Shown here: one piece after another, positions 1-9,236 of the stretch
How the letters are laid out: each line of letters opens with the position of its first letter
Position numbering within the stretch: the stretch's first letter is position 1
Assembly (NCBI GenBank): GCA_965116235.1
Contig: OZ220496.1
Coordinates: forward strand, 1,922,001-1,986,000
Source: MPNP01 sp965116235
Lineage (GTDB): Bacteria; Pseudomonadota; Alphaproteobacteria; Rhodobacterales; Rhodobacteraceae
Reading direction: 5' to 3'
Length of the DNA: 64,000 nucleotides
Translations under genes and position numbers: made by a program
The notes under the pieces: generated by a model
Seen by the model: the letters and a program-made list of their open reading frames with translations, nothing else
What the model was told of the DNA's origin: nothing
Databases searched by the model: none

Positions 1-66
1 GCCCATGACCGGGGGCATCTCCCCAAAACCTGGCACAAAAGGGTTTTCGTGAGGGTCGGAGGTCAT
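1..66 (-). CDS. 5' end of AAA+ ATPase (mobile cassette, copy 1, partial)
   Basis: Reverse translation from the ATG at 64-66 begins MTSDPHENPFVPGFGEMPP, matching the N-terminus of the complete ATPase at 26505-27824 (MISEPHENPFEPGFGCPPP). The gene runs off the left edge, so only about 22 residues are visible. The non-coding DNA upstream of it (67-413) is also shared with the complete copy, so this is a second copy of the same cassette and not just a related protein. The proteins already differ at several residues, so the copies are not recent identical duplicates. Nothing can be said here about an intact Walker motif. Confidence 0.75.
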   Translation of the reverse strand, partial: MTSDPHENPFVPGFGEMPPVMG

Positions 67-413
67 CGATATATATCCTTTTCGGCCCATTTATACAGGT
101 TGAGGGAATGAACGGCCGGTCCGGCATAGTCCCGTGCCTTTTCATGTTAAGCATGAAAGGACGGGATGTCAATACGCAGGGCAAAGGGTGACCAGAACGG
201 ATATCCCGGTCACAGATTTTTCTGTCCAGGTTGGACGAAACGCGCAGTCCCGAGTATTTTGACGGGAAACCCGTCAACGGGCCACAAATGATGGATCCTT
301 ATACAGGAAAGAAAATGAAACATGACATGAGTGAAGGTCTGTTTTGAGTGAAGAGTCTTGAAGCAGGACGATATGGATAAATTTCAGGACTTCAAATTAG
401 GTATATAATTCCC
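67..413. mobile_element. Leader and right end of ATPase cassette, copy 1
   Basis: This block aligns along its length with 27825-28167. Shared stretches include CAGGAAAGAAAATGAAACAT, GGGATGTCAATACGCAGGG and ATGGATAAATTTCAGGACTT. It ends in a 26-bp terminal repeat at 388-413 whose outer part reads, inward, GGGAATTATATACCT. The next eight bases, ATAAAAAA (414-421), are the likely target duplication, but the other end lies outside the window. GACGGG-AAA-CCCGTC can form a small hairpin here; the second copy has lost it. Confidence 0.75.
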
Positions 414-417
414 ATAA

Positions 418-443
418 AAAAGGCCAGATGAAAACCTGGCCTT
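418..443 (-). terminator. Rho-independent terminator of the BAX-inhibitor-1 gene
   Basis: Perfect 8-bp stem AAGGCCAG (420-427) and CTGGCCTT (436-443) with an 8-nt loop. Read on the minus strand it is followed by a run of T, and it lies about 40 bp past the stop codon at 484. The ATPase cassette is inserted directly in the T run, so the terminator's U tract is partly made of the presumed target duplication. Confidence 0.8.
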
Positions 444-483
444 CATGTTCTTGACGCCTGCAATCTAAAGAGTTGTCATGCGA

Positions 484-1206
484 TCATTCCCTCTGGCCAA
501 ACAAGGAGAGCAGCAAGAGGAAAATGTTCAGGAAGTTCAGGTACAGACTCAGTGAACCCATGATCGCCGACTTGGCCAGCCATTCGGTTTGCCCAGCCGT
601 AGCCATGTGCACATACTCGTTCTTGATTCTCTGAGTGTCGTACGCCGTCAACCCGGCAAAAACGAGGAGACCGACGACTGAAATGGCAAATTGCAGAGCC
701 GGCGACCCGATGAAGAGATTGATGATGGCGGCAACGATGATGCCGATCACGCCCATGATCAAAAAGGCGCCCCAGCCGCTAATGTCCTTTTTCGTCGTGT
801 ATCCGTAAATGCTGAGCGAAGCAAAGGCTATGGCGGTGACCAGAAAGGTCTGAACGATGGATATGCCTGTGTAAGCCAGAAAAATGTAGGAGATCGAAAG
901 TCCCATCAGGCCGGAAAATATCCAGAATGTCGTTTGGGCCGAAGCCACCGACATCTTGCCGATTCGAGCGCTAAGCAAGAAAACGACCCCCAGCGGAGCC
1001 AACATGACGACCCATTGCAAGGCACTTCCGTAAATAGCGACCATGAGCGCTTGACTTGTGCTTGCCAGATACGCCACCAGCCCGGTGATGAGCATGGCCG
1101 CCGACATCAACCCATAGACTTTACTCATATGGGCCCTGAGGCCTTCATCAATCTGCGCTGTGCGGCTACCTAACCCTTGCACTCCAGGTAGCTGATACTG
1201 ATTCAT
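484..1206 (-). CDS. BAX inhibitor-1 / YccA family membrane protein
   Basis: A 240-residue integral membrane protein of the Bax1-I family (TMBIM/YccA group), with about seven hydrophobic segments. Near the C-terminus it has LTAYDTQRIK, which carries the conserved aspartate region of this family, and it ends in a hydrophobic helix with LYLNFLNIFLLLL. The start is the ATG at 1206 because GGAGGAAC lies just upstream; a longer frame would begin at a TTG inside that ribosome binding site. Bacterial members are linked to membrane stress, ion leak or protease control, but the exact role is not known. It appears to be a single-gene unit with its own terminator at 418-443. Confidence 0.9.
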   Translation of the reverse strand: MNQYQLPGVQGLGSRTAQIDEGLRAHMSKVYGLMSAAMLITGLVAYLASTSQALMVAIYGSALQWVVMLAPLGVVFLLSARIGKMSVASAQTTFWIFSGLMGLSISYIFLAYTGISIVQTFLVTAIAFASLSIYGYTTKKDISGWGAFLIMGVIGIIVAAIINLFIGSPALQFAISVVGLLVFAGLTAYDTQRIKNEYVHMATAGQTEWLAKSAIMGSLSLYLNFLNIFLLLLSLFGQRE

Positions 1207-1344
1207 TTGTTCCTCCAAAGAAATCGTGAAATGAAATATCCTGACCAGATGATAGAGTGCCCAGCCGAAATTTCAAGAACCGACGAACATCACGGCATGA
1301 CCAAAATGTTGCAAAAGCGGTTTCTTTGATCACGAAAAGGTGAA

Positions 1345-2340
1345 CTACGCTGCAACACTGACGACGATTTTTCCTATTGCCCGTCTAGTCTTCAGCATTT
1401 CCAGTGCCGTGTTGGCCTGGTCCAACGGCAGAACCGTATTGACAAGGGGTTGGATCAGGCCCCGAGTGAACCAGTCGAACAGTTCTTCAAGACTCTTCTG
1501 CATGACAATGGGCTTGAAGCGGAGATAGCCTCCCCAATAACAGCCAATGACGTCAAGATTCTTGACAAGCAGTATGTTGGCCGGAACGGATGGAATCTCG
1601 CCTGAAGCGAATCCGATGGGGATAATGCGACCCTCTGGATTGGCGGATCGCAAGGCGGCCTTGAACAGCGAACCCCCAACCGGATCATAGACAACGTCTG
1701 CCCCGCCGAGCGACCTGGTTCGATCACGCAAATCGTCAGTTGTCGAGTTGATCAGGTGCGTTGCTCCGGCGGCTTTGGCTTCTTCAAGCTTGGCTTCGCT
1801 GCTCGCCGCGGCAATAACGTTTGCTCCCAGAATTTTTCCAATTTCGACTGCGGTTCGCCCAACCCCTCCGGAAGCACCCAGGACAAGCAGGTTTTCACCG
1901 GGTTTCAAACGGGCTCTGTTGCGTAGAGCCAGATGCGATGTGCCATAAGCGATGATGAATCCACTGGCAACTTCGTCGGACATGCTTTCTGGCACTTTGA
2001 CACACTGCTTGGCCGGAAGGCAGGCATATTCAGCCAATCCACCGTGCGATCCAAAGCCGGCTATCCGATCGCCAATCTCAAGATCTTCAACGCCATCGCC
2101 CCTATCAGAGACGACGCCACACACTTCCATGCCCGGAGAAAAGGGCATGTCGGGCTTTTCCTGATATTTTCCCTCAGCCATCAGCAGATCGGCAAAGTTG
2201 ATGCCAACAGCCTTCACCGTGACAAGTACCTCTCCAGGCTTCGGTTGGGGTCTAGGAATTTGGACTCTTACCAGTCCCTTGCCCAGCTCCTTGATCTGCA
2301 TTGCAACCATGGGTTCTGTGTCACGTCCTTTGGGCATCAT
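1345..2340 (-). CDS. NADPH:quinone oxidoreductase-type MDR dehydrogenase
   Basis: A 331-residue medium-chain dehydrogenase/reductase of the zinc-free quinone oxidoreductase type. The N-terminal GroES-like part contains AVGINFADLLMAEGKY and FSPGMEVCGVV. The Rossmann part contains LVLGASGGVGRTAVEIGK, the AxxGxxG NADPH-binding signature, and later VVYDPVGG. It would reduce quinones or enoyl compounds with NADPH in the cytoplasm; the substrate cannot be read from sequence. The first ATG is at 2340, with an alternative in-frame ATG ten codons later. It lies 11 bp after the hydrolase gene on the same strand, so the two are probably co-transcribed. Confidence 0.88.
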   Translation of the reverse strand: MMPKGRDTEPMVAMQIKELGKGLVRVQIPRPQPKPGEVLVTVKAVGINFADLLMAEGKYQEKPDMPFSPGMEVCGVVSDRGDGVEDLEIGDRIAGFGSHGGLAEYACLPAKQCVKVPESMSDEVASGFIIAYGTSHLALRNRARLKPGENLLVLGASGGVGRTAVEIGKILGANVIAAASSEAKLEEAKAAGATHLINSTTDDLRDRTRSLGGADVVYDPVGGSLFKAALRSANPEGRIIPIGFASGEIPSVPANILLVKNLDVIGCYWGGYLRFKPIVMQKSLEELFDWFTRGLIQPLVNTVLPLDQANTALEMLKTRRAIGKIVVSVAA

Positions 2341-2351
2341 GAAATCGCTTT

Positions 2352-3281
2352 CTAAAATTGATCAAGATATTCTACGATCATGTTCAGGGCATTGTCACGC
2401 AACGGGGCTCGTTCCATCAGCACTTCGTGCTTTGCCTCGTTGATTTCAACCAATTTCGATAACGCCCATCCAGAACAATATTGGCGTATGGTATCGTTAT
2501 CGACAACCGTGTCATGATTGCCAGTCAAGACCAGAGCCAATTTTTGAGGGGGAGGCCGTCTCATCAGGTCAATTGACTCGCGAAATGCACCATTCACCCA
2601 TCTCCAGGACGGTCCGCCCACGTTGAGTTCCGGCTTGATGTTGATTTGATTCCGAAGATAACGAAAGGTGTCGGGGCAGGTCGTCAGTTGATTGGCGGTC
2701 GGATTCGCCCGCTTCAGATAGTTTTGGGGACCCGCTCCGAAAACGTATCGGCTTCCCCATCCCATCGAGTTCATGAATCGTGCCGTTGTCCTGGCAGTCC
2801 AATTGGAACCGGCAATTTTCCACATGGGATTGCTGAATATGCTGGCCTTGAAATGGTCAGCCTCATGCAAGGTTCGCAATCCTATGCATCCGCCCATTGA
2901 GTGGGCAATCTGGAAAAGTGGCTCGGGTACTGCCTGCGCCTTGAGAAAATCAACGATAGTGTTCAGGTCGGTCTGATAATCCTTGAAATCCGTGACATGA
3001 CCCATGCTTGAATCTGTGACAAGTCTGTCCGACAGACCCTGACCGCGCCAATCATTCACGACAACCGTGTAGCCACTTGTGCACAACATTGAGGCCAGAT
3101 GATCATATTTCTCTATGAATTCGGTGCGTCCAGGCAACACCATGACAGTCCCTTCGGATCCCCCAGGCCAGACGGCAACTCTTATTCGCACTCCATCTGA
3201 AGTGTTTAGCCAACAGGCTTCAACATGTTGCGGGTGCTTTATGACCTCATGAAAAAAAGGGGCTGTACGCACAGGATTCAA
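2352..3281 (-). CDS. Alpha/beta hydrolase, lysophospholipase (PldB) type
   Basis: A 309-residue alpha/beta hydrolase of the serine aminopeptidase S33 / monoacylglycerol lipase type. The nucleophile elbow is AHSMGGCIG, the oxyanion region is VMVLPGRTEFIEKY, and a late HEVLME can supply the catalytic histidine. DWRGQGLSD is typical of PldB-like lysophospholipases. No signal peptide is seen, so it is probably cytoplasmic or peripheral. The frame begins at a TTG (3281); a later start is possible. It is first in a likely two-gene unit with the MDR dehydrogenase. Confidence 0.88.
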   Translation of the reverse strand: MNPVRTAPFFHEVIKHPQHVEACWLNTSDGVRIRVAVWPGGSEGTVMVLPGRTEFIEKYDHLASMLCTSGYTVVVNDWRGQGLSDRLVTDSSMGHVTDFKDYQTDLNTIVDFLKAQAVPEPLFQIAHSMGGCIGLRTLHEADHFKASIFSNPMWKIAGSNWTARTTARFMNSMGWGSRYVFGAGPQNYLKRANPTANQLTTCPDTFRYLRNQINIKPELNVGGPSWRWVNGAFRESIDLMRRPPPQKLALVLTGNHDTVVDNDTIRQYCSGWALSKLVEINEAKHEVLMERAPLRDNALNMIVEYLDQF

Positions 3282-3564
3282 ATCGGCAAAACTCTGGCTA
3301 ACGGACGCGTTCGGATATTATCAGGGTTTTGCTCCGGCATTCCGGCGAAAATGTCAGTAAGAATATCCTGGCTGAAACCGGTGGCAAATATAACTTGACA
3401 CCTTAAACACAATTGACATACCCTAAGACTTGATTTGTACCAATGAACTCTATTCCAATGCAAGACTGACGAGCGATGCGCCGGTTAGTGACGTGAGGTG
3501 CGGGTTCGTGGTTCAAGCCCTGATGGGATTGGATATTTCAGACAATATAAGTGGAGAAAGTAGT

Positions 3565-4842
3565 ATGAGATCGTTTCAATTGACAACCGTTCGAACCCTG
3601 CTTGCAGCCCTGATCGTAGCCGTAAGTGGAGTCATGGCCTCAGCCGCAGACCTTCGGTACGTTTCTGGTGCCGTTGGCAATGCCATTGAAGTATTTGAGG
3701 CTTTGGCCAAACCTTGGGAAGAGGCAAGCGGACACACCGTAACCTTGGTTCCGATGCCAGCCTCGACGACCGACCAGTTCGGTCAGTACAGACTTTGGCT
3801 TGCAGCGGGCAATGCAGACATCGATATCTACCAGACAGATGTTATTTGGGCACCTCAGCTGGCCGAACAGTTCATTGACTTGACCGAGCATGCCCAAGAC
3901 TTGGCTCCCTTACATTTTCCCTCAATTATCGAATCTCAAACGGTTGATGGCAAGCTTGTTGCATTGCCAATATTCACTGATGCACCCGCATTGTATTACC
4001 GCAAGGATCTGTTGGAAAAGCATGGACAGCCTGTGCCAACCACGTGGGAGCAGTTGACCGAAATTGCCCAGAAGGTTCAGGATGCCGAAAGAGCCGAAGG
4101 CAACGAGGACATTTGGGGCTTTGTCTGGCAGGGGAATGCTTATGAAGGTCTGACATGCGACGCTTTGGAGTGGGTCAAATCCTTTGGCGGCGGACAAATC
4201 GTTGAACCGGATGGAACGATATCCATCAACAACCCGAAAGCCATCGCCGCACTTGATTTGGCCGCAACTTGGCCCGGGACCATTTCCCCTCCGGGAGTTC
4301 TCGCTTATCAGGAAGAGGAAGCGCGTGGAGTGTGGCAGACCGGAAATGCCGTGTTCATGCGCAACTGGCCATATGCCTATTCATTGGGCAACAGTGATGA
4401 TTCGGCCGTCAAGGGGCTCTTTGATGTAACGACTCTTCCAACCGGAGGAGGGCATGATACTTCCGCTGCCACTTTGGGCGGCTGGAATGTTGCGGTGTCC
4501 AAATACTCTGAAAATCAGGAGGCGGCAATTGATTTTGCCCGTTATCTGGCTGGACCTGAGGCCCAGAAAATGCGGACATTGATGGCATCCAACCTCCCGA
4601 CCATCATCGCGCTTTACGATGATGCAGACGTTGCAAGGGAGCAGCCAATCATTCCCCGATGGAAAGATGTGTTCTTGCAGGCCGTGCCACGACCGTCTGC
4701 TCCGACCAAGGTCAAGTACAACGAAGTCTCGGCCAAGTTCTGGTCGGCCGTGCACAACACTCTTTCAGGCGATGGCACCGCAGCTGAAAATCTGGAACTG
4801 CTGGAACTGGAGCTTGAAGAGCTGAAAGGTTCGGGCTGGTAA
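3565..4842 (+). CDS. thuE: ABC sugar importer, solute-binding protein (trehalose/maltose type)
   Basis: A 425-residue family 1 solute-binding protein. A signal peptide (MRSFQLTTVRTLLAALIVAV..ASAADL) directs it to the periplasm. PMPASTTDQFGQYRLWLAAG and ALPIFTDAPALYYRKDLLEK are typical of ThuE/AglE-like binding proteins for trehalose, maltose or sucrose. The start is the ATG at 3565, which places the signal peptide first; the open frame extends 45 codons upstream without such a sequence. It leads a unit with two permeases, an ATPase and a GH4 glycosidase. The exact sugar is inferred from family resemblance. Confidence 0.85.
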   Translation: MRSFQLTTVRTLLAALIVAVSGVMASAADLRYVSGAVGNAIEVFEALAKPWEEASGHTVTLVPMPASTTDQFGQYRLWLAAGNADIDIYQTDVIWAPQLAEQFIDLTEHAQDLAPLHFPSIIESQTVDGKLVALPIFTDAPALYYRKDLLEKHGQPVPTTWEQLTEIAQKVQDAERAEGNEDIWGFVWQGNAYEGLTCDALEWVKSFGGGQIVEPDGTISINNPKAIAALDLAATWPGTISPPGVLAYQEEEARGVWQTGNAVFMRNWPYAYSLGNSDDSAVKGLFDVTTLPTGGGHDTSAATLGGWNVAVSKYSENQEAAIDFARYLAGPEAQKMRTLMASNLPTIIALYDDADVAREQPIIPRWKDVFLQAVPRPSAPTKVKYNEVSAKFWSAVHNTLSGDGTAAENLELLELELEELKGSGW

Positions 4843-4866
4843 TCGTCCACAGTACTGAACTGCAGT

Positions 4867-4892
4867 GGCCAGGCTTGTGCTCAAGCCTGGCC
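4867..4892 (+). promoter_or_regulatory. Strong hairpin between thuE- and thuF-like genes
   Basis: A perfect 11-bp stem, GGCCAGGCTTG (4867-4877) pairing with CAAGCCTGGCC (4882-4892), with the 4-nt loop TGCT. It lies 25 bp after the binding-protein stop and before the first permease and lacks a clear U run. Such hairpins between a binding-protein gene and its permeases often protect the upstream mRNA or partly stop transcription, so the binding protein is made in excess. That role is inferred. Confidence 0.6.
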
Positions 4893-4951
4893 TGCCTTTA
4901 GATGATCATCGGCAAGGATGTTGACCTGATGGATTGGCTCGATTGATCTTC

Positions 4952-5902
4952 ATGATGAAAAGTGGCAAGGAACTGGATTTGGAGGCCCAACGCCGAAGGG
5001 CGGCCTTCATTTTTCTGTTCCCAATGATTGTAGCCTTGTTTTGCGTGGCGGCTTGGCCGCTGTTGCGAACAATCTACTTTTCCTTCACCAACACCTCTCT
5101 GACCAACCTTTATGGAGGTGAGTGGATCGGCTTTGACAACTATCTCAACCGCCGGGAGTTAAGTTCGGGACGAGTGATCTGGCGGGGAACTCTTGTTGAT
5201 CCCGCGTGGTGGAATGCTGTCTGGAATACGGTCAGGTTTTCGGTCATATCGGTATTATTTGAAACAGTATTCGGCTTGTTGATTGCGTTGGTGCTGAATG
5301 CCGAGTTCAGAGGTCGCGGTCTGGTTCGAGCCGCCATCCTCATTCCTTGGGCAATTCCAACGATCGTCTCCGCCAAGATGTGGGCGTGGATGCTGAATGA
5401 TCAGTTTGGTATCATCAACGACATACTGATCCGGCTTGGTTTCCTAGAACGAGGAATAGCCTGGACAGCTTCCATCGATACGGCGATGACAGCCGTCCTG
5501 ATTGTTGATATTTGGAAAACGACTCCATTCATGGCACTGTTGTGTCTTGCGGGGTTGCAGATGATTCCTCGAGACATTTACGAAGCGGCGCGAATCGATG
5601 GGGTCCATCCGTTGAAAGTGTTCTGGAAGATAACCTTGCCTCTGGTGAGGCCGGCCTTGATGGTTGCCGTCATATTCCGGATGCTTGACGCCTTGCGGAT
5701 TTTTGACCTGATTTATGTCCTCACTCCCAACTCCAAGGCCACAAAGACCATGTCGGTGATTAGTCGGGAGAATCTGATCGACTTTGACAAGTTTGCCTAC
5801 GGTTCGGCCCAGTCAACCCTTCTGTTCGCCATCATCGCCATTTTTGTAACACTTTATATCTGGCTTGGCAAAGTGAACCTGAGTGGGGAAGGAAACCAAT
5901 GA
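4952..5902 (+). CDS. thuF: ABC sugar importer permease 1 (ThuF/MalF-like)
   Basis: About 316 residues with six hydrophobic segments. The EAA loop reads DIYEAARIDGVHPLKVFWKI, the cytoplasmic contact site for the ATPase in MalF-type permeases. The N-terminus FIFLFPMIVALFCVAAWPLL is the usual first helix. The start is uncertain: tandem ATGs at 4952 and 4955, or the TTG at 4934; no strong ribosome binding site decides it. It overlaps the next permease by four bases (ATGA), a sign of coupled translation. Confidence 0.88.
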   Translation: MMKSGKELDLEAQRRRAAFIFLFPMIVALFCVAAWPLLRTIYFSFTNTSLTNLYGGEWIGFDNYLNRRELSSGRVIWRGTLVDPAWWNAVWNTVRFSVISVLFETVFGLLIALVLNAEFRGRGLVRAAILIPWAIPTIVSAKMWAWMLNDQFGIINDILIRLGFLERGIAWTASIDTAMTAVLIVDIWKTTPFMALLCLAGLQMIPRDIYEAARIDGVHPLKVFWKITLPLVRPALMVAVIFRMLDALRIFDLIYVLTPNSKATKTMSVISRENLIDFDKFAYGSAQSTLLFAIIAIFVTLYIWLGKVNLSGEGNQ

Positions 5903-6738
5903 CACGAACTTCGGGAGACTGGATAAGGCTCATTGCGTTTTATTCGATCGTGGTCGTGATCATCGTCGTTGCCATCTTTCCATTTTATTATGCCATTCTG
6001 ACTTCATTCAAGTCGGGAACAGCCATATTCAGCATCAATTACTTTCCGGTCGACTTTTCCTTTCAGAACTATGTGACGGTCATGACGGGGCGGAACTTCG
6101 TTCGCAGCGTGATCAACTCGGTCTTTATCTCTGGCGTGACCGTGTTGCTGGCTCTGTTTCTTGCGGTCACAGCCTCGTATGCGTTGAGTCGAGTTCGATT
6201 CCGGGGAAGAGCCTTGCTCCTGGTTACCATTCTGGGAGTTTCCATGTTTCCCCAGATTGCCGTTCTGGCCGGACTGTTCGAGCTGGTCCGCTTTCTGGGA
6301 ATCTACAACACGCCTTGGGCCATGGTGCTCAGCTACACCATATTCACCCTGCCGTTCACGGTCTGGGTACTGACCACATTCATGCGGGAGTTGCCGATTG
6401 AAATCGAGGAGGCCGCCATCATTGACGGTGCAACTCCTTGGATCATCATCACCAAGGTCTTTATGCCTCTCTTGTGGCCCGCGTTGGTTACCACCGGATT
6501 GCTTGCGTTCATCGGCGCGTGGAACGAGTTCTTGTTCGCTCTGACCTTTACCATCTCAGAGACCCAGCGTACTGTTCCCGTCGCGATCGCACTGCTGTCC
6601 GGGGCTTCCGAACAGGAGATTCCGTGGGGACCGATAATGGCTGCATCGGTCATTGTGACGGTGCCTCTGGTTGTTCTCGTATTGATATTTCAGCGCAAGA
6701 TAGTTGCCGGCCTGACCGCAGGTGGAGTCAAAGGCTAG
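5899..6738 (+). CDS. thuG: ABC sugar importer permease 2 (ThuG/MalG-like)
   Basis: A 279-residue inner-membrane permease with six hydrophobic segments. The EAA motif EIEEAAIIDGATPWIIITK and the following PLLWPALVTTGLLAFIGAWNE are typical of MalG-type subunits. The ATG overlaps the stop of the preceding permease. It would form the heterodimeric membrane channel with the upstream gene product. Confidence 0.9.
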   Translation: MTRTSGDWIRLIAFYSIVVVIIVVAIFPFYYAILTSFKSGTAIFSINYFPVDFSFQNYVTVMTGRNFVRSVINSVFISGVTVLLALFLAVTASYALSRVRFRGRALLLVTILGVSMFPQIAVLAGLFELVRFLGIYNTPWAMVLSYTIFTLPFTVWVLTTFMRELPIEIEEAAIIDGATPWIIITKVFMPLLWPALVTTGLLAFIGAWNEFLFALTFTISETQRTVPVAIALLSGASEQEIPWGPIMAASVIVTVPLVVLVLIFQRKIVAGLTAGGVKG

Positions 6739-6752
6739 ATTTGGAGATTTTT

Positions 6753-7757
6753 ATGGCCGAGATAGTCCTCAAGAATGTGATCAAGTCGTTTGGGGCCGTC
6801 GAAGTGATCAAGGGTGTGGATCTGACAATAAGGAAGGGTGAATTCATGGTCTTCGTCGGGCCATCGGGATGCGGCAAGTCCACCATGCTGCGACTGATTT
6901 CCGGACTTGAAAACATTACGGGCGGAGAAATGACCTTTGATGGTGAAGTCATGAACAACGTCATTCCTTCGAAAAGGGGCATTGCAATGGTTTTTCAGTC
7001 CTATGCCCTGTATCCCCACATGAATGTCTTTGAAAACATGGCTTTTGGCATGAAGCTTGCCCAGTCGGGTACCGAAGCCATCAAGAAGCGCGTTGAGGAA
7101 GCCGCCAGACTCTTGCAAATTGAACATCTCCTGGATCGGCTGCCCAAGCAGTTGTCGGGCGGCCAGAGGCAACGTGTTGCGATCGGACGGGCAATTGTTC
7201 GAGATCCCAGAGTGTTTCTGTTTGATGAGCCGCTTTCCAATCTGGACGCTGCCTTGCGCGTGGCAACACGCCTAGAAATTGCCAAGCTTCATCACGACAT
7301 GGATGATGTAACCATGATCTACGTGACCCATGATCAGGTCGAGGCCATGACTCTGGCAGATCGCATCTGCGTTCTGCGGGATGGAATGATTGAGCAGGTT
7401 GGAACCCCGTCAGAGCTCTACGAAAAGCCGGATTCCATCTTTGTGGCCGGTTTCATCGGCTCGCCCAAGATGAATTTTCTGAAGGACCGTTTCGCCGACG
7501 AATTTGACTGTGAGACTCTTGGCATCAGGTCGGAACATATTGACATGACTGACACCGACCCCGTCTGGTCGGGCACAATGGTGCATGCCGAGGATGTCGG
7601 CTCAGACACCTACGTGTTCGTTGACATTGGCTCTGACGAACCTCTGATCGTTCGATGTGGAGGAAGACAAGCCGTTGAGTTGGGCAAAACAGTGGGCTTG
7701 AAACCCCAGACCGAGCAACTACATCGGTTTGATACCAAGGGCCATCCAGTGCGTTAG
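6753..7757 (+). CDS. thuK: ABC sugar importer ATPase (ThuK/MalK/UgpC-like)
   Basis: A 334-residue ATPase. Walker A is GPSGCGKS, the signature is LSGGQRQRVAIGRAIVRDP, Walker B is VFLFDEPLSNLDA, and the H-loop lies in IYVTHDQVEAMTLADR. A C-terminal TOBE/OB region follows (LGIRSEHIDM), as in MalK. The ATG at 6753 starts the canonical MAEIVLKNVIKSFG; the open frame begins earlier only because it runs through the end of the permease gene. It would power both upstream permeases. Confidence 0.93.
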   Translation: MAEIVLKNVIKSFGAVEVIKGVDLTIRKGEFMVFVGPSGCGKSTMLRLISGLENITGGEMTFDGEVMNNVIPSKRGIAMVFQSYALYPHMNVFENMAFGMKLAQSGTEAIKKRVEEAARLLQIEHLLDRLPKQLSGGQRQRVAIGRAIVRDPRVFLFDEPLSNLDAALRVATRLEIAKLHHDMDDVTMIYVTHDQVEAMTLADRICVLRDGMIEQVGTPSELYEKPDSIFVAGFIGSPKMNFLKDRFADEFDCETLGIRSEHIDMTDTDPVWSGTMVHAEDVGSDTYVFVDIGSDEPLIVRCGGRQAVELGKTVGLKPQTEQLHRFDTKGHPVR

Positions 7758-7816
7758 GCATTGTCTCTGACCCTTGTCGTTTCCAACTCTTTACATCGTT
7801 CTTCAGGATATTTTCC

Positions 7817-9172
7817 ATGACAAAAATTGTGCTGGTTGGTGCCGGTAGCATCCAATTTGGCGCCCAGTTGCTGGGCGACATTTTTCAGAGTCAGGTCCTG
7901 GCCGACGCCGAGATCGTGTTCAACGATATCAATCCCGTTGCGGTCGAGAAAACCAGAAAATTGGCTCAAGACCACATAGATGCCAGGGGACTGAGCCAGA
8001 CAGTCAGCGTTGAAAGCGATCTTCGGGTAGCACTCAAAGGGGCAAACTTTGTGGTCATCATGATCGAGATCGGTGATCGCTTCAAGTTGTGGGACATGGA
8101 CTGGAAGATACCCCAGCAGTATGGAGTACGTCAGGTTTACGGCGAGAATGGCGGCCCGGGAGGACTTTTTCACTCATTGCGAATCATTCCGGCTATCTTG
8201 GAGATTTGTCAAAAAGTGGCCGATGTGGCTCCTGAAGCGACAATCTTCAACTTTTCTAATCCCATGAGTCGCATTTGCACAACGGTTTATCGCAAATATC
8301 CCGACTTGAAGTTCATAGGCATGTGTCACGAAATCGCCTCTCTGGAACGGCACTTGCCCGATATCCTGAAGCAGCCCAGGGAAAACATTTTCTATCGGGC
8401 AGGGGGGTTAAACCACTTTTCGGTGCTGTCAGCCATTCAATATATTGATGGCGGCTCGGATGCCTACAATGATGTTCGGAAGCGGGCACCAGCGTACTTT
8501 GCCCAAGAACCGGGATATTCCGAAATTCTGACTACCGCGCGGGCAACGGGTCATGACGTTGAAACTGAAGGCTGGATGAACATTGATCTGAGCCATATCA
8601 AGGAGGTGCGCGAATGGTCGGACCGAAGGCTATTTGCTCAGATACTCAAGCATTTCGATGTTCTGCCCATTACCACCGACAGTCACTTTGGTGAATATAT
8701 TAGCTGGGCCTACGATGTATCGGATCATCGGGGCATCCTTGACTTCTATACCTACTATCGAAACTTCCTTGGACAGGGCAAGGCAACCATAAAGGACGAA
8801 ATCAGGGAAAGGATGGTGCCAATTATGGAGGGGATGCTGACCAACAGACCATACGAGGAAGCTGCCGTCAATATCCCCAACAGGGGTTACATCAGGAACC
8901 TGCCGGACTGGATTGCTGTTGAAGTGCCCGCCATGATTGATGCGGATGGCATACAAGGAGTTTCGATTGATCTGCCAGCCGGAATAACAGGTCTTCTAAC
9001 CAATCAGATAGGTATTCACGACTTGACAGCGGAAGCCGTTTTGGAAGAGTCCAAGGACTTGGTCGTTCAAGCCCTTTTGGTGGATCCCGTCGTTACCAGT
9101 GCTAAGGGTATTCCCGGGATGGTTGATCACATTATCGCCGAACAGCGTCCTTGGCTGGATTACCTGCAATAA
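7817..9172 (+). CDS. Glycoside hydrolase family 4 (alpha-glucosidase/galactosidase type)
   Basis: A 451-residue GH4 enzyme. The N-terminal NAD-binding loop is VGAGSIQFGAQLLGDI, followed by VYGENGGPGGLFHSLRIIP, NFSNPMSRIC and the metal-site motif MCHEI. GH4 enzymes use NAD+ and a divalent metal and cleave glycosides through an oxidation-elimination mechanism. It lies 59 bp after the ATPase gene of the sugar importer, so it probably hydrolyses the imported disaccharide in the cytoplasm. Whether it acts on alpha-glucosides or alpha-galactosides cannot be settled from motifs. Confidence 0.9.
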   Translation: MTKIVLVGAGSIQFGAQLLGDIFQSQVLADAEIVFNDINPVAVEKTRKLAQDHIDARGLSQTVSVESDLRVALKGANFVVIMIEIGDRFKLWDMDWKIPQQYGVRQVYGENGGPGGLFHSLRIIPAILEICQKVADVAPEATIFNFSNPMSRICTTVYRKYPDLKFIGMCHEIASLERHLPDILKQPRENIFYRAGGLNHFSVLSAIQYIDGGSDAYNDVRKRAPAYFAQEPGYSEILTTARATGHDVETEGWMNIDLSHIKEVREWSDRRLFAQILKHFDVLPITTDSHFGEYISWAYDVSDHRGILDFYTYYRNFLGQGKATIKDEIRERMVPIMEGMLTNRPYEEAAVNIPNRGYIRNLPDWIAVEVPAMIDADGIQGVSIDLPAGITGLLTNQIGIHDLTAEAVLEESKDLVVQALLVDPVVTSAKGIPGMVDHIIAEQRPWLDYLQ

Positions 9173-9236
9173 GTCTCTGCCGGGTGATTTTACTCGCGGG
9201 CTGACTTGCTGATGGCTTAACGAATGGAAGTTCGAT

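Noticed and set aside
3420..3560. tRNA-like GGTTC stretch before thuE
   Set aside because: GGTTCGTGGTTCAAGCCC resembles a T-arm, but no acceptor or anticodon stem can be formed around it.
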